DNA of 30,317 nt from a virus. Of this stretch, positions 14,580 to 22,035 are shown piece by piece. The number at the start of each line of letters is the position of its first letter. Within the stretch, counting starts at the first letter, position 1. The notes under the pieces were generated by a model. It did not search any database. It was not told the DNA's origin and saw only the letters and a program-made list of their open reading frames with translations. The translations under genes were made by a program, and so were the position numbers. The DNA is taken from IMG/VR virus record IMGVR_UViG_3300027983_001080, positions 1 to 30,317 of that record; one strand, given 5' to 3'.

Positions 14580-15767
14580 ATGCAAACATCATTCGCAGAT
14601 AAATTAATTCCATGGATGACCTTATTATCGGGGTTGTCTATATCCACCGTTGCCGTATGGTATTCAGTAGCAGGGCTTGTGGCTATCTTTGCCGCTTCAG
14701 CTACAGCCATTATAATCATGGGTGTTGTACTAGAAGTAGGTAAACTAGTAACAGCTATTTGGTTACATCGAAACTGGACACATGCTGTCCGTTGGCTTAA
14801 AACATACCTAGCCATAGCAGTTGTATTCTTAATGTTTATTACCAGCATGGGTATCTTTGGGTTCCTATCAAAAGCACACATTGAACAAACATCAATGAGT
14901 GGCGAGCAAGTGGCAATGATTGATACTATCAATGAGAAAGTTACTCGCTCAGAAGCAAAAGTTAACCGCTGGCAAGAAGAAATAGATCGCTTACTTAAAA
15001 CTGGTGGCGGTGACATCGTGTTGGCAACAGACCAAGATGCTATTAAAGAACTCAGAGCACAAATTAAAACCGAAAAAGATGTTGTACGTACAGAAGCTGA
15101 CAAGCGTATCAGTGTTGCAGAAAATAGACGTGACAAAGAAGTTGAAGCGGCTAAGCCATTAATAGAAGGATGGGGTGGTGAAGCAGACTATAACAAAGCA
15201 GTTGAAAAAGCTAAGAACGTTGAACGTAACGAATCAAACATTGCACGGACCGAACGTGATAAGAAACTAAAGGCTATCGACAAGAAGTATAGCAAAGAAC
15301 TTAGTACACTAAACAAACGTATTAGCACAGCAAGAATAGGCACTACTAACAAAGCTAAAGATGCTGACAAGCGTATCAAAGAATTAGAAAAGAGCATTGA
15401 ACTTGAACAGGTATCAATGGATGTAGTACGTGAAGATAAAATGGTATATGAAAAAGAATACCGTAAACTAGAAGCAGAAGTAGGCCCTATCAAATACATT
15501 GCGGCATTTATATACGGAGACAATCCGGATAAAAATGTATTAGAAGAAGCAGTTACTTGGGTAATCATTATGATTATATTTGTATTTGATCCGTTGGCAA
15601 TATTATTATTAATAGCAAGCCAGTATTCATTCCAAAGTTTGAGAAATGGTGGCCCAAATACCAAAGTGATTGAAAGATTTTACGAAGTTGAAGCCGATGT
15701 AAATACTGATACACCGGATGACATTGCAAAATTAGAACAAAAACTAAAAACAAGATTGGAGAAATAA
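14580..15767 (+). CDS. Coiled-coil membrane protein conserved in T4-like marine phages
   Basis: 395 residues. Two to three hydrophobic helices at about residues 12-50 and a further one at 75-95 are followed by a long charged coiled coil (about 105-310, with many K/E/R heptads such as KVNRWQEEIDRLLK and KRIKELEKSIELEQ). A strong hydrophobic hairpin follows near 325-350 (TWVIIMIIFVFDPLAILLLI), then a cytosolic acidic tail. The same architecture is found in hypothetical membrane proteins of cyanophages and pelagiphages. It could scaffold phage processes at the inner membrane; no enzyme motif is seen. No clear ribosome-binding site precedes the ATG. Confidence 0.75.
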   Translation: MQTSFADKLIPWMTLLSGLSISTVAVWYSVAGLVAIFAASATAIIIMGVVLEVGKLVTAIWLHRNWTHAVRWLKTYLAIAVVFLMFITSMGIFGFLSKAHIEQTSMSGEQVAMIDTINEKVTRSEAKVNRWQEEIDRLLKTGGGDIVLATDQDAIKELRAQIKTEKDVVRTEADKRISVAENRRDKEVEAAKPLIEGWGGEADYNKAVEKAKNVERNESNIARTERDKKLKAIDKKYSKELSTLNKRISTARIGTTNKAKDADKRIKELEKSIELEQVSMDVVREDKMVYEKEYRKLEAEVGPIKYIAAFIYGDNPDKNVLEEAVTWVIIMIIFVFDPLAILLLIASQYSFQSLRNGGPNTKVIERFYEVEADVNTDTPDDIAKLEQKLKTRLEK

Positions 15768-15768
15768 C

Positions 15769-15954
15769 ATGGCTACACCACAAGATGCGATAGATGCAAT
15801 ATGGATAAAGTATAGAAACTCATTGACGTCTTTATCAGTGTCGTTAGACGAAAATGAAATGTTAAAGAAAGAGTTAGATGTTGACTTTACTATGCCTGCA
15901 GACATTGTTGAATTAGAACAAAGAATTGAAGCTAAATTAGCGAATAATGGCTAA
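15769..15954 (+). CDS. Small helical protein, unknown function
   Basis: 61 residues, mostly helical and acidic. The N-terminus (ATPQDAIDAIWIKYRNSLTS) resembles that of the next gene product (TAKQVLDVVLTKYKTALKQ), and its C-terminal ADIVELEQRIEAKLA echoes the end of the preceding membrane protein (DDIAKLEQKLKTRLE). GGAG precedes the ATG, and its 3' end overlaps the next gene by 8 bases. Confidence 0.65.
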   Translation: MATPQDAIDAIWIKYRNSLTSLSVSLDENEMLKKELDVDFTMPADIVELEQRIEAKLANNG

Positions 15955-16429
15955 CACCGCAAAACAAGTTTTAGATGTTGTATTAACGAAATATAAAACG
16001 GCCCTAAAGCAATTAGATTGGGCTCTCGACGAATTAGAAAAACAGTCAAAAGAAGTAGCAGTTAAACGCCCCCCTAAAAAATCCAACGACTCCGTAACGT
16101 TTGCTATTTCTGATTCAGATGCTGACAATGATCCAACACCTAAGGTAGAATCACAAGCAGGATTTGGTACTGAATTCCCCACCAACCCATCCAAAGGTGA
16201 TATGTTCCTGCGTGTTGATACTTTACCAGGCAGGCAATATAAATGGAATGATAAAAAATGGATAGAAGTGGCCAGGACCTCAACGGATCGATACGTATAT
16301 GAAGAAGATTATATGGTGTATATAATACAGAAGATTACTTCAGGACAACTTGATATAAATGACCTTCCAAAACCAGAACAAGAAGAAGTATTACGCAGAT
16401 TAAACAACGACCAAAAGAGGTACCTATGA
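15947..16429 (+). CDS. Phage protein with N-terminal helix and beta-rich centre, unknown function
   Basis: 160 residues: a helical N-terminus, an acidic linker (ISDSDADNDPTPK), then GDMFLRVDTLPGRQYKWNDK-KWIEV, a pattern seen in phage tail-associated proteins that describe a small beta fold, and a helical C-terminus (EQEEVLRRLNND). It lies in a coupled four-gene run from 14580 to 16743. Function unknown. Confidence 0.65.
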   Translation: MANTAKQVLDVVLTKYKTALKQLDWALDELEKQSKEVAVKRPPKKSNDSVTFAISDSDADNDPTPKVESQAGFGTEFPTNPSKGDMFLRVDTLPGRQYKWNDKKWIEVARTSTDRYVYEEDYMVYIIQKITSGQLDINDLPKPEQEEVLRRLNNDQKRYL

Positions 16430-16743
16430 GTAGATTTATAACATATCCAAGCATGATAACAGAAGACAAGAATCAAACTATAGTGTTAGTTGATGCTACG
16501 GCAGCCGAACTAACACAGGTTGAGAGATTCCTACAGACCAGCAAACAAGATTTTGATGTGTATTTGTACCAAGGCGATTACGGTGATCTAGAATATTTAA
16601 ATGATATCTGTAAAGGTACCCGACCAGTATTAATCAATAGCAGTAGCAAGGTTAGTATAATACCAAGCGGAATTAGATACCAAGATGACCTAATGGATCA
16701 TTTTGAACAGATCGAACAATCTTTGGTTGACAACAATACATAA
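16426..16743 (+). CDS. Small phage protein, unknown function
   Basis: 105 residues, alpha/beta pattern (QTIVLVDATAAELTQVERFL, FDVYLYQGDYGDLEYLN, GTRPVLINSSSKVSII). The repeated strand-helix layout looks like a small Rossmann-type domain, possibly a CheY/receiver-like fold, but no phosphoacceptor or catalytic set is convincing. It overlaps the previous stop as ATGA. The promoter for the next gene starts inside its 3' end. Confidence 0.6.
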   Translation: MSRFITYPSMITEDKNQTIVLVDATAAELTQVERFLQTSKQDFDVYLYQGDYGDLEYLNDICKGTRPVLINSSSKVSIIPSGIRYQDDLMDHFEQIEQSLVDNNT

Positions 16744-16755
16744 TGTATGTATACT
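16727..16755 (+). promoter_or_regulatory. sigma70-type promoter for bS21
   Basis: TTGACA (16727-16732), inside the end of the preceding gene, a 17-base spacer, then TATACT (16750-16755). It lies about 50 bases before the bS21 start. Confidence 0.68.
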
Positions 16756-16766
16756 ATACACTGTAT

Positions 16767-16774
16767 GATAAATA
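16767..16774 (+). promoter_or_regulatory. T4-late-type promoter box (GATAAATA)
   Basis: GATAAATA lies between the sigma70-type promoter and the bS21 start. If both work, this gene would be expressed early and late. Confidence 0.35.
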
Positions 16775-16803
16775 ATATACTAATATAATTAAAAGGTAAT
16801 GTT

Positions 16804-17037
16804 TTGGAAAACGAAAATCCATTAAAAGGAACTGCGGTGTACGTTAGACATGATAACGTAGAACAAGCCTTGCGTAAGTTTAAGAAAAAAGTTATGTCTA
16901 GCGGGTTATTGCAGGAAATTCGTGATCGAGAATTTTATGAAAAGCCAACATGGGAACGCAAACGTAAAAAAGGTGCGGCAAAAGCTCGTTGGCGCAAAGA
17001 ATTATCAAAACAACAGTTGCCAAAAAAACTGTTTTAG
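16804..17037 (+). CDS. rpsU: Ribosomal protein bS21
   Basis: 77 residues that follow the bS21 pattern throughout: [40 protein letters not shown], then a basic C-terminus ([20 protein letters not shown]). In bacteria bS21 sits on the 30S platform near the anti-Shine-Dalgarno end of 16S rRNA and helps initiation. Phage-encoded bS21 is known in marine phages and is thought to exchange into host ribosomes to favour phage messages. The start is TTG at 16804, with AAGG 7 bases before it; the ATG at 16799 is out of frame. Two promoter types precede it and a hairpin follows. Confidence 0.93.
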   Translation: MENENPLKGTAVYVRHDNVEQALRKFKKKVMSSGLLQEIRDREFYEKPTWERKRKKGAAKARWRKELSKQQLPKKLF

Positions 17038-17058
17038 TATGTAAAATATTGTAGTAGT

Positions 17059-17066
17059 GATAAATA
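17059..17066 (+). promoter_or_regulatory. T4-late-type promoter box (GATAAATA)
   Basis: GATAAATA after the bS21 stop and 63 bases before the dnaK start. The hairpin at 17072 would lie at the 5' end of the resulting transcript. Confidence 0.35.
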
Positions 17067-17071
17067 AATTT

Positions 17072-17099
17072 GTAGGATGCCTTAGGGGTCCTGCTTTTT
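17072..17099 (+). terminator. Hairpin with T tail after bS21 (probable terminator)
   Basis: Bases 17072-17081 pair with 17085-17094 (GTAGGAT against GTCCTGC with G-T pairs, one mismatch, then CC-GG around a TTA loop), followed by TTTTTA. It can end bS21 transcription; it also lies in the dnaK leader. Confidence 0.6.
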
Positions 17100-17128
17100 A
17101 GATCTTGCTTAATTAAAGGAGAAACTAT

Positions 17129-19048
17129 ATGTCTAAGATCATCGGTATCGATTTAGGAACCACCAATTCATGCGTGGCTATTCTAGAAGGTAAAAATACA
17201 AAAATAATTGAAAATGCAGAAGGTGCGAGAACCACACCTAGTGTTGTTGCCTATACAGACAGCGACGTCCTAGTAGGTGCTCCTGCAAAACGTCAAGCAG
17301 TAACTAATCCAAAAAATACAATTTACGCATCAAAACGTCTAATAGGACGTAAGTTTGATGAAGAAGCTGTCCAAAAAGATATTGGCCTAATGCCGTACGA
17401 AATCTTTAAGAATTCTAATGGCGATGCTTGGGTTAAGGTAACTGATAAAAAACTAGCGCCACCACAAATATCTGCAGAAGTATTAAAGAAAATGAAGACA
17501 ACGGCCGAAGACTATCTTGGTTACGAGGTCACACAGGCAGTTATTACCGTTCCGGCATATTTCAATGATAGTCAACGCCAGGCGACAAAAGACGCAGGCA
17601 AGATTGCAGGGCTAGAAGTACTACGTATTATCAATGAACCAACTGCGGCCGCACTAGCATTTGGCATGGATAAACAAGAAAAAGGTGATCGTAAGATTGC
17701 TGTATATGACTTGGGTGGCGGTACATTTGATATTTCAATAATTGAAATCAGTAACATTGATGGTGAACATCAATTTGAAGTGTTATCAACTAACGGTGAC
17801 ACATTCTTAGGTGGCGAAGACTTTGACCAACGCCTTATGGACTATCTAGTTGATGAATTTAAAAAAGAGACAGGCTTTGACCTTAAAACTGATATACTTG
17901 CTCTACAACGTCTTAAAGAAGCCGCAGAAAAAGCTAAAATTGAACTGTCAAGCAATACTCAGACAGACGTCAACTTGCCTTATATCACTGCTGACTCTAC
18001 CGGACCCAAACATTTGAACGTAAAAATTACCCGTGCTAAATTTGAGACATTGGTTGAAGATTTAATTAAACGATCAATTGAGCCATGTAAGACAGCCGTA
18101 AAAGATTCTGGCACTAGCTTAGATGATATTACAGATGTTATCCTAGTTGGTGGGCAGACACGTATGCCCAAGGTACAAGAAGCAGTTAAGGCATATTTTG
18201 GCAAAGATCCACGCAAGGATGTTAATCCAGATGAAGCAGTAGCCGCTGGTGCCGCAATCCAAGGTGCTGTATTAGCAGGTGATACTACAGATGTTCTATT
18301 GTTAGACGTTACTCCGTTGTCATTAGGTATCGAAACACTAGGCGGTGTAATGACTAAATTAATCAAAAAGAATACAACTATACCCACCAAAGCTGGGCAG
18401 GTGTTTTCAACAGCAGATGATAACCAACAGGCTGTAACTGTGATAATTGGTCAAGGTGAACGTGAGTTTATGAAGGACAACAAGGTCCTTGGGCAGTTTA
18501 ATCTTGAAGGTATTCCACCAGCACGTCGAGGAGCACCACAAATTGAAATTAGTTTAGACATTGATGCTAATGGCATACTAAAAGTAAGTGCCAAAGATAA
18601 GACCACCGGCAAAGAAAACAAAATTACCATTAAAGCAAACTCAGGACTTACTGATGAGGAAATTGAGAAAATGGTGCAGGATGCAGAACTTAATGCAGAA
18701 GCAGATAAAACAGCAAGAGAATTAGTTGATGTTAAAAACTCTGCAGAAGCACAGCTACACGACATTAAGAAACAGGTAGAAGAACATGGTGATAAGATTA
18801 CCGCAGAACAAAAAACAGCGATCAATGATGCTGTTGCGGTTGTGGAACAAGCAGTTAAGGAAAACAGCAAAGATGCAATCACTGAAGCTGTAACTAAATT
18901 GGCTGAGCCACTAGCACCATTGTTCGAAGCACAGCAGGCAACTGAAAGTGCTACACAGGATTCAGAGAGCAAGGACGACAATGTTGTTGATGCCGAGTTC
19001 ACTGAAGTTAAGAAGGACGATGATGCCGATAAAGGGTCATCAAAATAA
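17129..19048 (+). CDS. dnaK: Molecular chaperone DnaK (Hsp70), full length
   Basis: 639 residues, complete. The ATPase domain has [35 protein letters not shown] and [14 protein letters not shown]; the interdomain linker is [15 protein letters not shown]; the substrate-binding domain has [18 protein letters not shown] and [15 protein letters not shown]; the helical lid and an acidic tail ([14 protein letters not shown]) follow. So the chaperone should be active in ATP-driven folding with J-protein and GrpE partners, which are not in this window and would come from the host. The sequence looks beta/gammaproteobacterial. AAAGGAG precedes the ATG. Full DnaK genes are uncommon in phages. It is followed 28 bases later by hsp20, suggesting one operon for proteostasis during infection. 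Confidence 0.97.
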   Translation: MSKIIGIDLGTTNSCVAILEGKNTKIIENAEGARTTPSVVAYTDSDVLVGAPAKRQAVTNPKNTIYASKRLIGRKFDEEAVQKDIGLMPYEIFKNSNGDAWVKVTDKKLAPPQISAEVLKKMKTTAEDYLGYEVTQAVITVPAYFNDSQRQATKDAGKIAGLEVLRIINEPTAAALAFGMDKQEKGDRKIAVYDLGGGTFDISIIEISNIDGEHQFEVLSTNGDTFLGGEDFDQRLMDYLVDEFKKETGFDLKTDILALQRLKEAAEKAKIELSSNTQTDVNLPYITADSTGPKHLNVKITRAKFETLVEDLIKRSIEPCKTAVKDSGTSLDDITDVILVGGQTRMPKVQEAVKAYFGKDPRKDVNPDEAVAAGAAIQGAVLAGDTTDVLLLDVTPLSLGIETLGGVMTKLIKKNTTIPTKAGQVFSTADDNQQAVTVIIGQGEREFMKDNKVLGQFNLEGIPPARRGAPQIEISLDIDANGILKVSAKDKTTGKENKITIKANSGLTDEEIEKMVQDAELNAEADKTARELVDVKNSAEAQLHDIKKQVEEHGDKITAEQKTAINDAVAVVEQAVKENSKDAITEAVTKLAEPLAPLFEAQQATESATQDSESKDDNVVDAEFTEVKKDDDADKGSSK

Positions 19049-19076
19049 TCTTGCTTATTATTAAGGAGAAAATAGC

Positions 19077-19529
19077 ATGAAAGAAGTATACGTAAACAGT
19101 TTAGGCATTCCAGGCATACATAGATTTGCTGTGGGATTTGATAGAATGTTTGATGAGTTATCAAGGACAGCTGGCACACTTAACAGTTCCAACTATCCCC
19201 CATATAACATTATTAAAAATAACGAAACAACATACACCATTGAAGTGGCAGTAGCTGGCTTTGACGAAACTGAACTTGACGTTGAACTCAAAGACGGTGA
19301 ACTACATGTCAAAGGGGTGAAGGGAGACGACCTTAGCCAGTTAATGAAAGGTATTGATTATCTACACAATGGTATTGCGGCACGCAACTTTATAAGGACA
19401 TTTGCTCTGGCAGAGAATGTAGAAGTTCGTGGAGCAACTGTAAAGAATGGCATACTTTCGGTGACATTGGAACATATAATTCCAGAGTCAGCTAAGCCAA
19501 AAAAGATTGCAATTACTTTTCAGGGATAA
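19077..19529 (+). CDS. Small heat-shock protein Hsp20 (IbpA-like)
   Basis: 150 residues with an alpha-crystallin domain: [64 protein letters not shown], and an AKPKKIAI end holding the I-x-I-like oligomerisation tail. Hsp20 holds unfolding proteins for refolding by DnaK. Hsp20 genes of this type are a hallmark of T4-like cyanophages, so this is strong evidence for a phage genome. AAGGAG precedes the ATG. It follows dnaK with a 28-base gap and ends at a terminator. Confidence 0.93.
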   Translation: MKEVYVNSLGIPGIHRFAVGFDRMFDELSRTAGTLNSSNYPPYNIIKNNETTYTIEVAVAGFDETELDVELKDGELHVKGVKGDDLSQLMKGIDYLHNGIAARNFIRTFALAENVEVRGATVKNGILSVTLEHIIPESAKPKKIAITFQG

Positions 19530-19531
19530 TC

Positions 19532-20194
19532 TTAGATTAGGGCAGATTTCCTTGCCCTTTTCTTTTCCCATGTCGCTTTCCGTTTTGCCTTAGTTTCTTC
19601 AGATTGAGTCGCCCCGTACATATGGTTTTGAGTTCCCATTTTTGCAATTGATTGTTTTTGTTTTGTTTCGACACTTACATAATGCCCTTTTTTTGCCATC
19701 GATATCTTTTGCTTAGTAGAATCTGAATGGGGTTTACCTGAATGAAAAGTATTTCCTTTGTTACGTAATGATACGGCTTTTTTAAATTCATCAGACATAA
19801 CTCTGCCTTTATTTGCAACAGATAGGTTGGCTTTATGGTTGATTGATTGAGGACCTAATTTTGTCCCAACTGAATTACCGTCGAGTCCATTCTCGATTTG
19901 CAAATTTGCCCAATTATCGGAATTTACAATATCATGTAATAAGGAAAAAGAAATAGCAGTTTCGACTAATAAATCTATGTCCGTAAATAGTTGACTCCAC
20001 ACTGTGGTTACATCATTTCCGTGTATTGCGAGATGCCTGATCCAGTATAATCCCGAACCTTTATATGCTATAGGATTTTTTCTTGTAGTTTTACAGAAAT
20101 AGTTTAATCTAGTAGTATTGTGCTGTTTAATTATAAGCCAAGTTGGCTTAAAATTTTCTTTAATTGGAGGAGTTGAATTACTATAAATATTCAT
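19532..20194 (-). CDS. GIY-YIG-like/NUMOD3 homing endonuclease
   Basis: The frame is longer, but the likely start is M73 of that frame (20194); upstream sequence overlaps the clpS gene and promoter. The 220-residue product opens with TWLIIKQHNTTRLNYFCKTT, the GIY-YIG core, in which the usual Y-x-G of the second half reads YFC, so the glycine is replaced. KGSGLYWIRHLAIHGND and NANLQIENGLDG-type segments match phage Seg-like endonucleases. The C-terminal 80 residues contain NUMOD3-type DNA-binding repeats (HSGKPHSDSTKQKISMAKKG, SVETKQKQSIAKMG, QSEETKAKRKATWE). It is free-standing, not in an intron, and lies in opposite orientation between hsp20 and clpS. Catalytic competence is uncertain because of the changed motif. 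Confidence 0.78.
   Translation of the reverse strand: MNIYSNSTPPIKENFKPTWLIIKQHNTTRLNYFCKTTRKNPIAYKGSGLYWIRHLAIHGNDVTTVWSQLFTDIDLLVETAISFSLLHDIVNSDNWANLQIENGLDGNSVGTKLGPQSINHKANLSVANKGRVMSDEFKKAVSLRNKGNTFHSGKPHSDSTKQKISMAKKGHYVSVETKQKQSIAKMGTQNHMYGATQSEETKAKRKATWEKKRARKSALI
19539..19568 (+). terminator. Rho-independent terminator after hsp20
   Basis: AGGGCA (19539-19544) pairs with TGCCCT (19553-19558) around an 8-base loop, followed by TTTCTTTT. It overlaps the 3' end of the convergent homing endonuclease gene. Confidence 0.78.
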
Positions 20195-20253
20195 GCTGAC
20201 ATAGTTCCTTATGTTAGAGTAGTTGGTGACGCCAATCACGCGAACTACACTAT

Positions 20254-20261
20254 TATTTATC
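20254..20261 (-). promoter_or_regulatory. T4-late-type promoter box on the minus strand (GATAAATA)
   Basis: GATAAATA on the minus strand, 60 bases ahead of the homing endonuclease start and adjacent to the opposing clpS promoter. Confidence 0.33.
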
Positions 20262-20269
20262 AAAATAAG

Positions 20270-20298
20270 TTGACAGTTGGTATTTGTTTTGTTATAAT
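20270..20298 (+). promoter_or_regulatory. sigma70-type promoter for the clpS operon
   Basis: TTGACA (20270-20275), a 17-base spacer and TATAAT (20293-20298): both boxes are perfect. The leader to the clpS ATG is about 35 bases, with AAGGGA ahead of the start. Confidence 0.83.
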
Positions 20299-20339
20299 AA
20301 ATTATCAACAATAAATTCATTATACACGAAAGGGAATAC

Positions 20340-20648
20340 ATGGGCACAAAAGCAGTTACAAAAACAAAACCACAGCCAAACTTTGACCTTAAAGAACCCA
20401 TGATGTACAAAGTGATCTATATCAATGACGACGTGACCACACTGCAATTTGTTATTGAAACCTTGATGAAAGTATTTGGTCATAATCTTGAAGACGCTAC
20501 AATCATAACAGAAAAGATACACGGTGATGGCAGTGGAGTTGCGGCAGTGTTGCCCTACGAGATGGCAGAACAAAAAGGTGTCGAAGTAACACAAATGGCA
20601 CGCGGCAATGGATTTCCTTTACAGATCAAATTAGAACCCACTGAATGA
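20340..20648 (+). CDS. clpS: ClpS-like adaptor for the ClpAP protease
   Basis: 102 residues: a flexible 20-residue N-terminus, then a ClpS domain (MMYKVIYINDDVTTLQFVIE, VFGHNLEDATIITEKIHGDG, LPYEMAEQKGVEVTQMARGN, GFPLQIKLEP). In bacteria ClpS binds N-degron substrates and delivers them to ClpA. The residues of the N-degron pocket are mostly kept: NDD, the Thr two residues on, the His after the TEKI helix; the Met gate reads Leu. The phage could redirect host protein breakdown or protect its own proteins. No ClpA/ClpP is in the window. It heads a compact operon under a very strong promoter, and its stop overlaps the next start as ATGA. Confidence 0.88.
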   Translation: MGTKAVTKTKPQPNFDLKEPMMYKVIYINDDVTTLQFVIETLMKVFGHNLEDATIITEKIHGDGSGVAAVLPYEMAEQKGVEVTQMARGNGFPLQIKLEPTE

Positions 20649-21103
20649 TATTTAACAACATCAAAGAACTTAAAGCTGATGGAAAAAAGATAGGAATAAC
20701 ATTTTCAACGTTTGACTTGCTACATGCAGGCCATATAGCCATGTTAAGTGAAGCCAAGAATCACTGCGATTATCTTATCGCTGGCCTACAAACAGACCCA
20801 ACCATTGATCGTCCTGACACAAAAAATAAACCAGTACAAAGTATAGTAGAAAGACAGATACAACTTGCGGCCTGCCGTTATGTTGATGAAGTAGTTATAT
20901 ATCAAACTGAACAAGACCTATTAGATTTACTATTAATTTTGCCACTTGACGTTAGAGTTTTAGGTATAGAATATAAAGATAGAGAGTTTTCGGGCAAGGA
21001 AGAATGCGGCACACGTAACATTGAATGTATATTCAATGGCCGTGACCATTCATTTAGTTCGAGTAATCTACGTAAACGAGTCGCAGGAACAGAGGAAAAA
21101 TAA
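20645..21103 (+). CDS. Cytidylyltransferase-like nucleotidyltransferase (TagD/RfaE-C type)
   Basis: 152 residues. GITFSTFDLLHAGHIAML carries the H27-x-G-H30 signature of the nucleotidyltransferase alpha/beta superfamily; a conserved D follows in DYLIAGLQTDP, and the C-terminal SFSSSNLRKRV aligns with the RTxGISTT motif, here without the usual RT. Members transfer CMP or AMP to phosphorylated alcohols or sugars such as glycerol 3-phosphate. Phages often carry such genes, perhaps for surface polymer or cofactor changes. The substrate cannot be read from sequence. It is coupled to clpS and to the exonuclease. Confidence 0.85.
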   Translation: MIFNNIKELKADGKKIGITFSTFDLLHAGHIAMLSEAKNHCDYLIAGLQTDPTIDRPDTKNKPVQSIVERQIQLAACRYVDEVVIYQTEQDLLDLLLILPLDVRVLGIEYKDREFSGKEECGTRNIECIFNGRDHSFSSSNLRKRVAGTEEK

Positions 21104-21633
21104 TGGATATAATGTTAGATTTAGAAACACTAAGCACACGTCCAGATGCTACTATTGTAACATTTGGTGCTATTAAATTTAATCCTTACACTGGTGAACA
21201 AGGTGCAGGAATATATCATAGAATATCAGTAGACGAGCAAATAGCATTAGGCAGGCACATTGATGACAGCACAGTTGAGTGGTGGGGTAAACAAACAGAC
21301 GATGTCCGTGAAGAAGCATTAGGTGACGACAATCGTATATCATTGGACGAGTTCTGTGCCAACTTAAATAGATTTATAGTGGGTGCTGAAAACATCTGGG
21401 CACAAGGTCCCGTGTTTGACATTGTTATATTAGAAAACTTATACAGGCAATTAAGTAAACCATGTCCGTGGCAGTTCTGGCAGATACGCGACAGCCGCAC
21501 CTTGTTAAGCACACACGGTGACCCGAGAGAAAAGAACAAGGCGGGACTGCATAACGCATTAGAAGATGCGGTTAGCCAGGCAGAGGCAGTGCATCACGTA
21601 TTCAAACAGTGCGGCATAACGGGGAAAAGATAA
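21103..21633 (+). CDS. DEDDh 3'-5' exonuclease (Rv2179c-like/RNase T-like)
   Basis: 176 residues with the four acidic residues and the histidine of the DEDDh class: D6 and E8 in MLDLETLSTRPDA, D106 in WAQGPVFDIVILENL, and H150/D155 in LHNALEDAV. The layout, with ATIVTFGAIKFNPYTG following motif I, matches the Rv2179c-like exonucleases found in many phages. T4 uses a related protein, DexA. The product could trim DNA or RNA ends during infection. It starts at the stop of the cytidylyltransferase gene and ends in TAATG overlap with the next gene. Confidence 0.88.
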   Translation: MDIMLDLETLSTRPDATIVTFGAIKFNPYTGEQGAGIYHRISVDEQIALGRHIDDSTVEWWGKQTDDVREEALGDDNRISLDEFCANLNRFIVGAENIWAQGPVFDIVILENLYRQLSKPCPWQFWQIRDSRTLLSTHGDPREKNKAGLHNALEDAVSQAEAVHHVFKQCGITGKR

Positions 21634-21950
21634 TGCAGTTAATATTTGGTAGAGAGAACGCAGAAAAACTCAAAGAAAGATACACGGTATTAGAATTAGA
21701 AACAGTAGAAAAACAAGGAACCAGCATAGAAGTATTTTGCCTAATTCCTGGGGAAAAGATAGGTATACCTGATTTACCAACAGTTGATCAATGGATCAAA
21801 CTACACAACGATTTCCTAAATGGATATCAAACCAATCAATATGAATACTGTCGCCAATGCATTGAACATCTCCGCGGGAAGTTTGGTGGAGAAATGGATT
21901 CATTCTACGATGAAATTGAAAATCGTATCAACAAAGCAGATCCCAAGTAA
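21633..21950 (+). CDS. Conserved phage protein following the exonuclease, unknown function
   Basis: 105 residues: MQLIFGRENAEKLKERYTVL, then ELETVEKQGTSIEVFCLIPG and a helical C-terminus with CRQCIEHLRGKFGG. The opening pattern is one I know from cyanophages and pelagiphages, where it lies near such nucleases. The start is set by the TAATG overlap; an in-frame ATG at 21609 lies in the exonuclease gene. No motif identifies the function. Confidence 0.72.
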   Translation: MQLIFGRENAEKLKERYTVLELETVEKQGTSIEVFCLIPGEKIGIPDLPTVDQWIKLHNDFLNGYQTNQYEYCRQCIEHLRGKFGGEMDSFYDEIENRINKADPK

Positions 21951-21971
21951 AAATCATTAAAACAACCCAAT

Positions 21972-21995
21972 AGTGCGTTAACAGCACTTATTTTC
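21972..21995 (+). terminator. Probable terminator of the clpS operon
   Basis: AGTGC (21972-21976) pairs with GCACT (21984-21988) around a 7-base loop, followed by TATTTTC. The stem is short, so strength is modest; its position between two operons supports it. Confidence 0.55.
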
Positions 21996-22008
21996 TAACG
22001 TCCTCTAC

Positions 22009-22016
22009 GATAAATA
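22009..22016 (+). promoter_or_regulatory. T4-late-type promoter box ahead of the curli cassette
   Basis: GATAAATA, 19 bases before the csgF start and just after the putative terminator. No TTGAC-type promoter is seen in this gap, so the whole curli cassette may be late-expressed. Confidence 0.45.
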
Positions 22017-22035
22017 TGTGTGGAGACAGACGACA

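Noticed and set aside
14546-15136. Minus-strand frame (196 codons) opposite the coiled-coil membrane protein
   Set aside because: It is antisense to a gene with clear coiled coil and membrane segments, and has no start context.
18451-19179. Long minus-strand frame (242 codons) opposite dnaK
   Set aside because: It is antisense to the conserved lid and tail of DnaK, is Ser/Cys/Leu-rich as expected of a shadow frame, and has no start signal.
20221-20250. Short inverted repeat TTGG...CCAA near the clpS promoter as an operator
   Set aside because: The stem is only four bases and lies outside the promoter boxes; too weak to call.
20195-20410. Longer homing endonuclease starting at 20410
   Set aside because: This extension runs antisense through the clpS start and its strong promoter, and residues before M73 show no family similarity.
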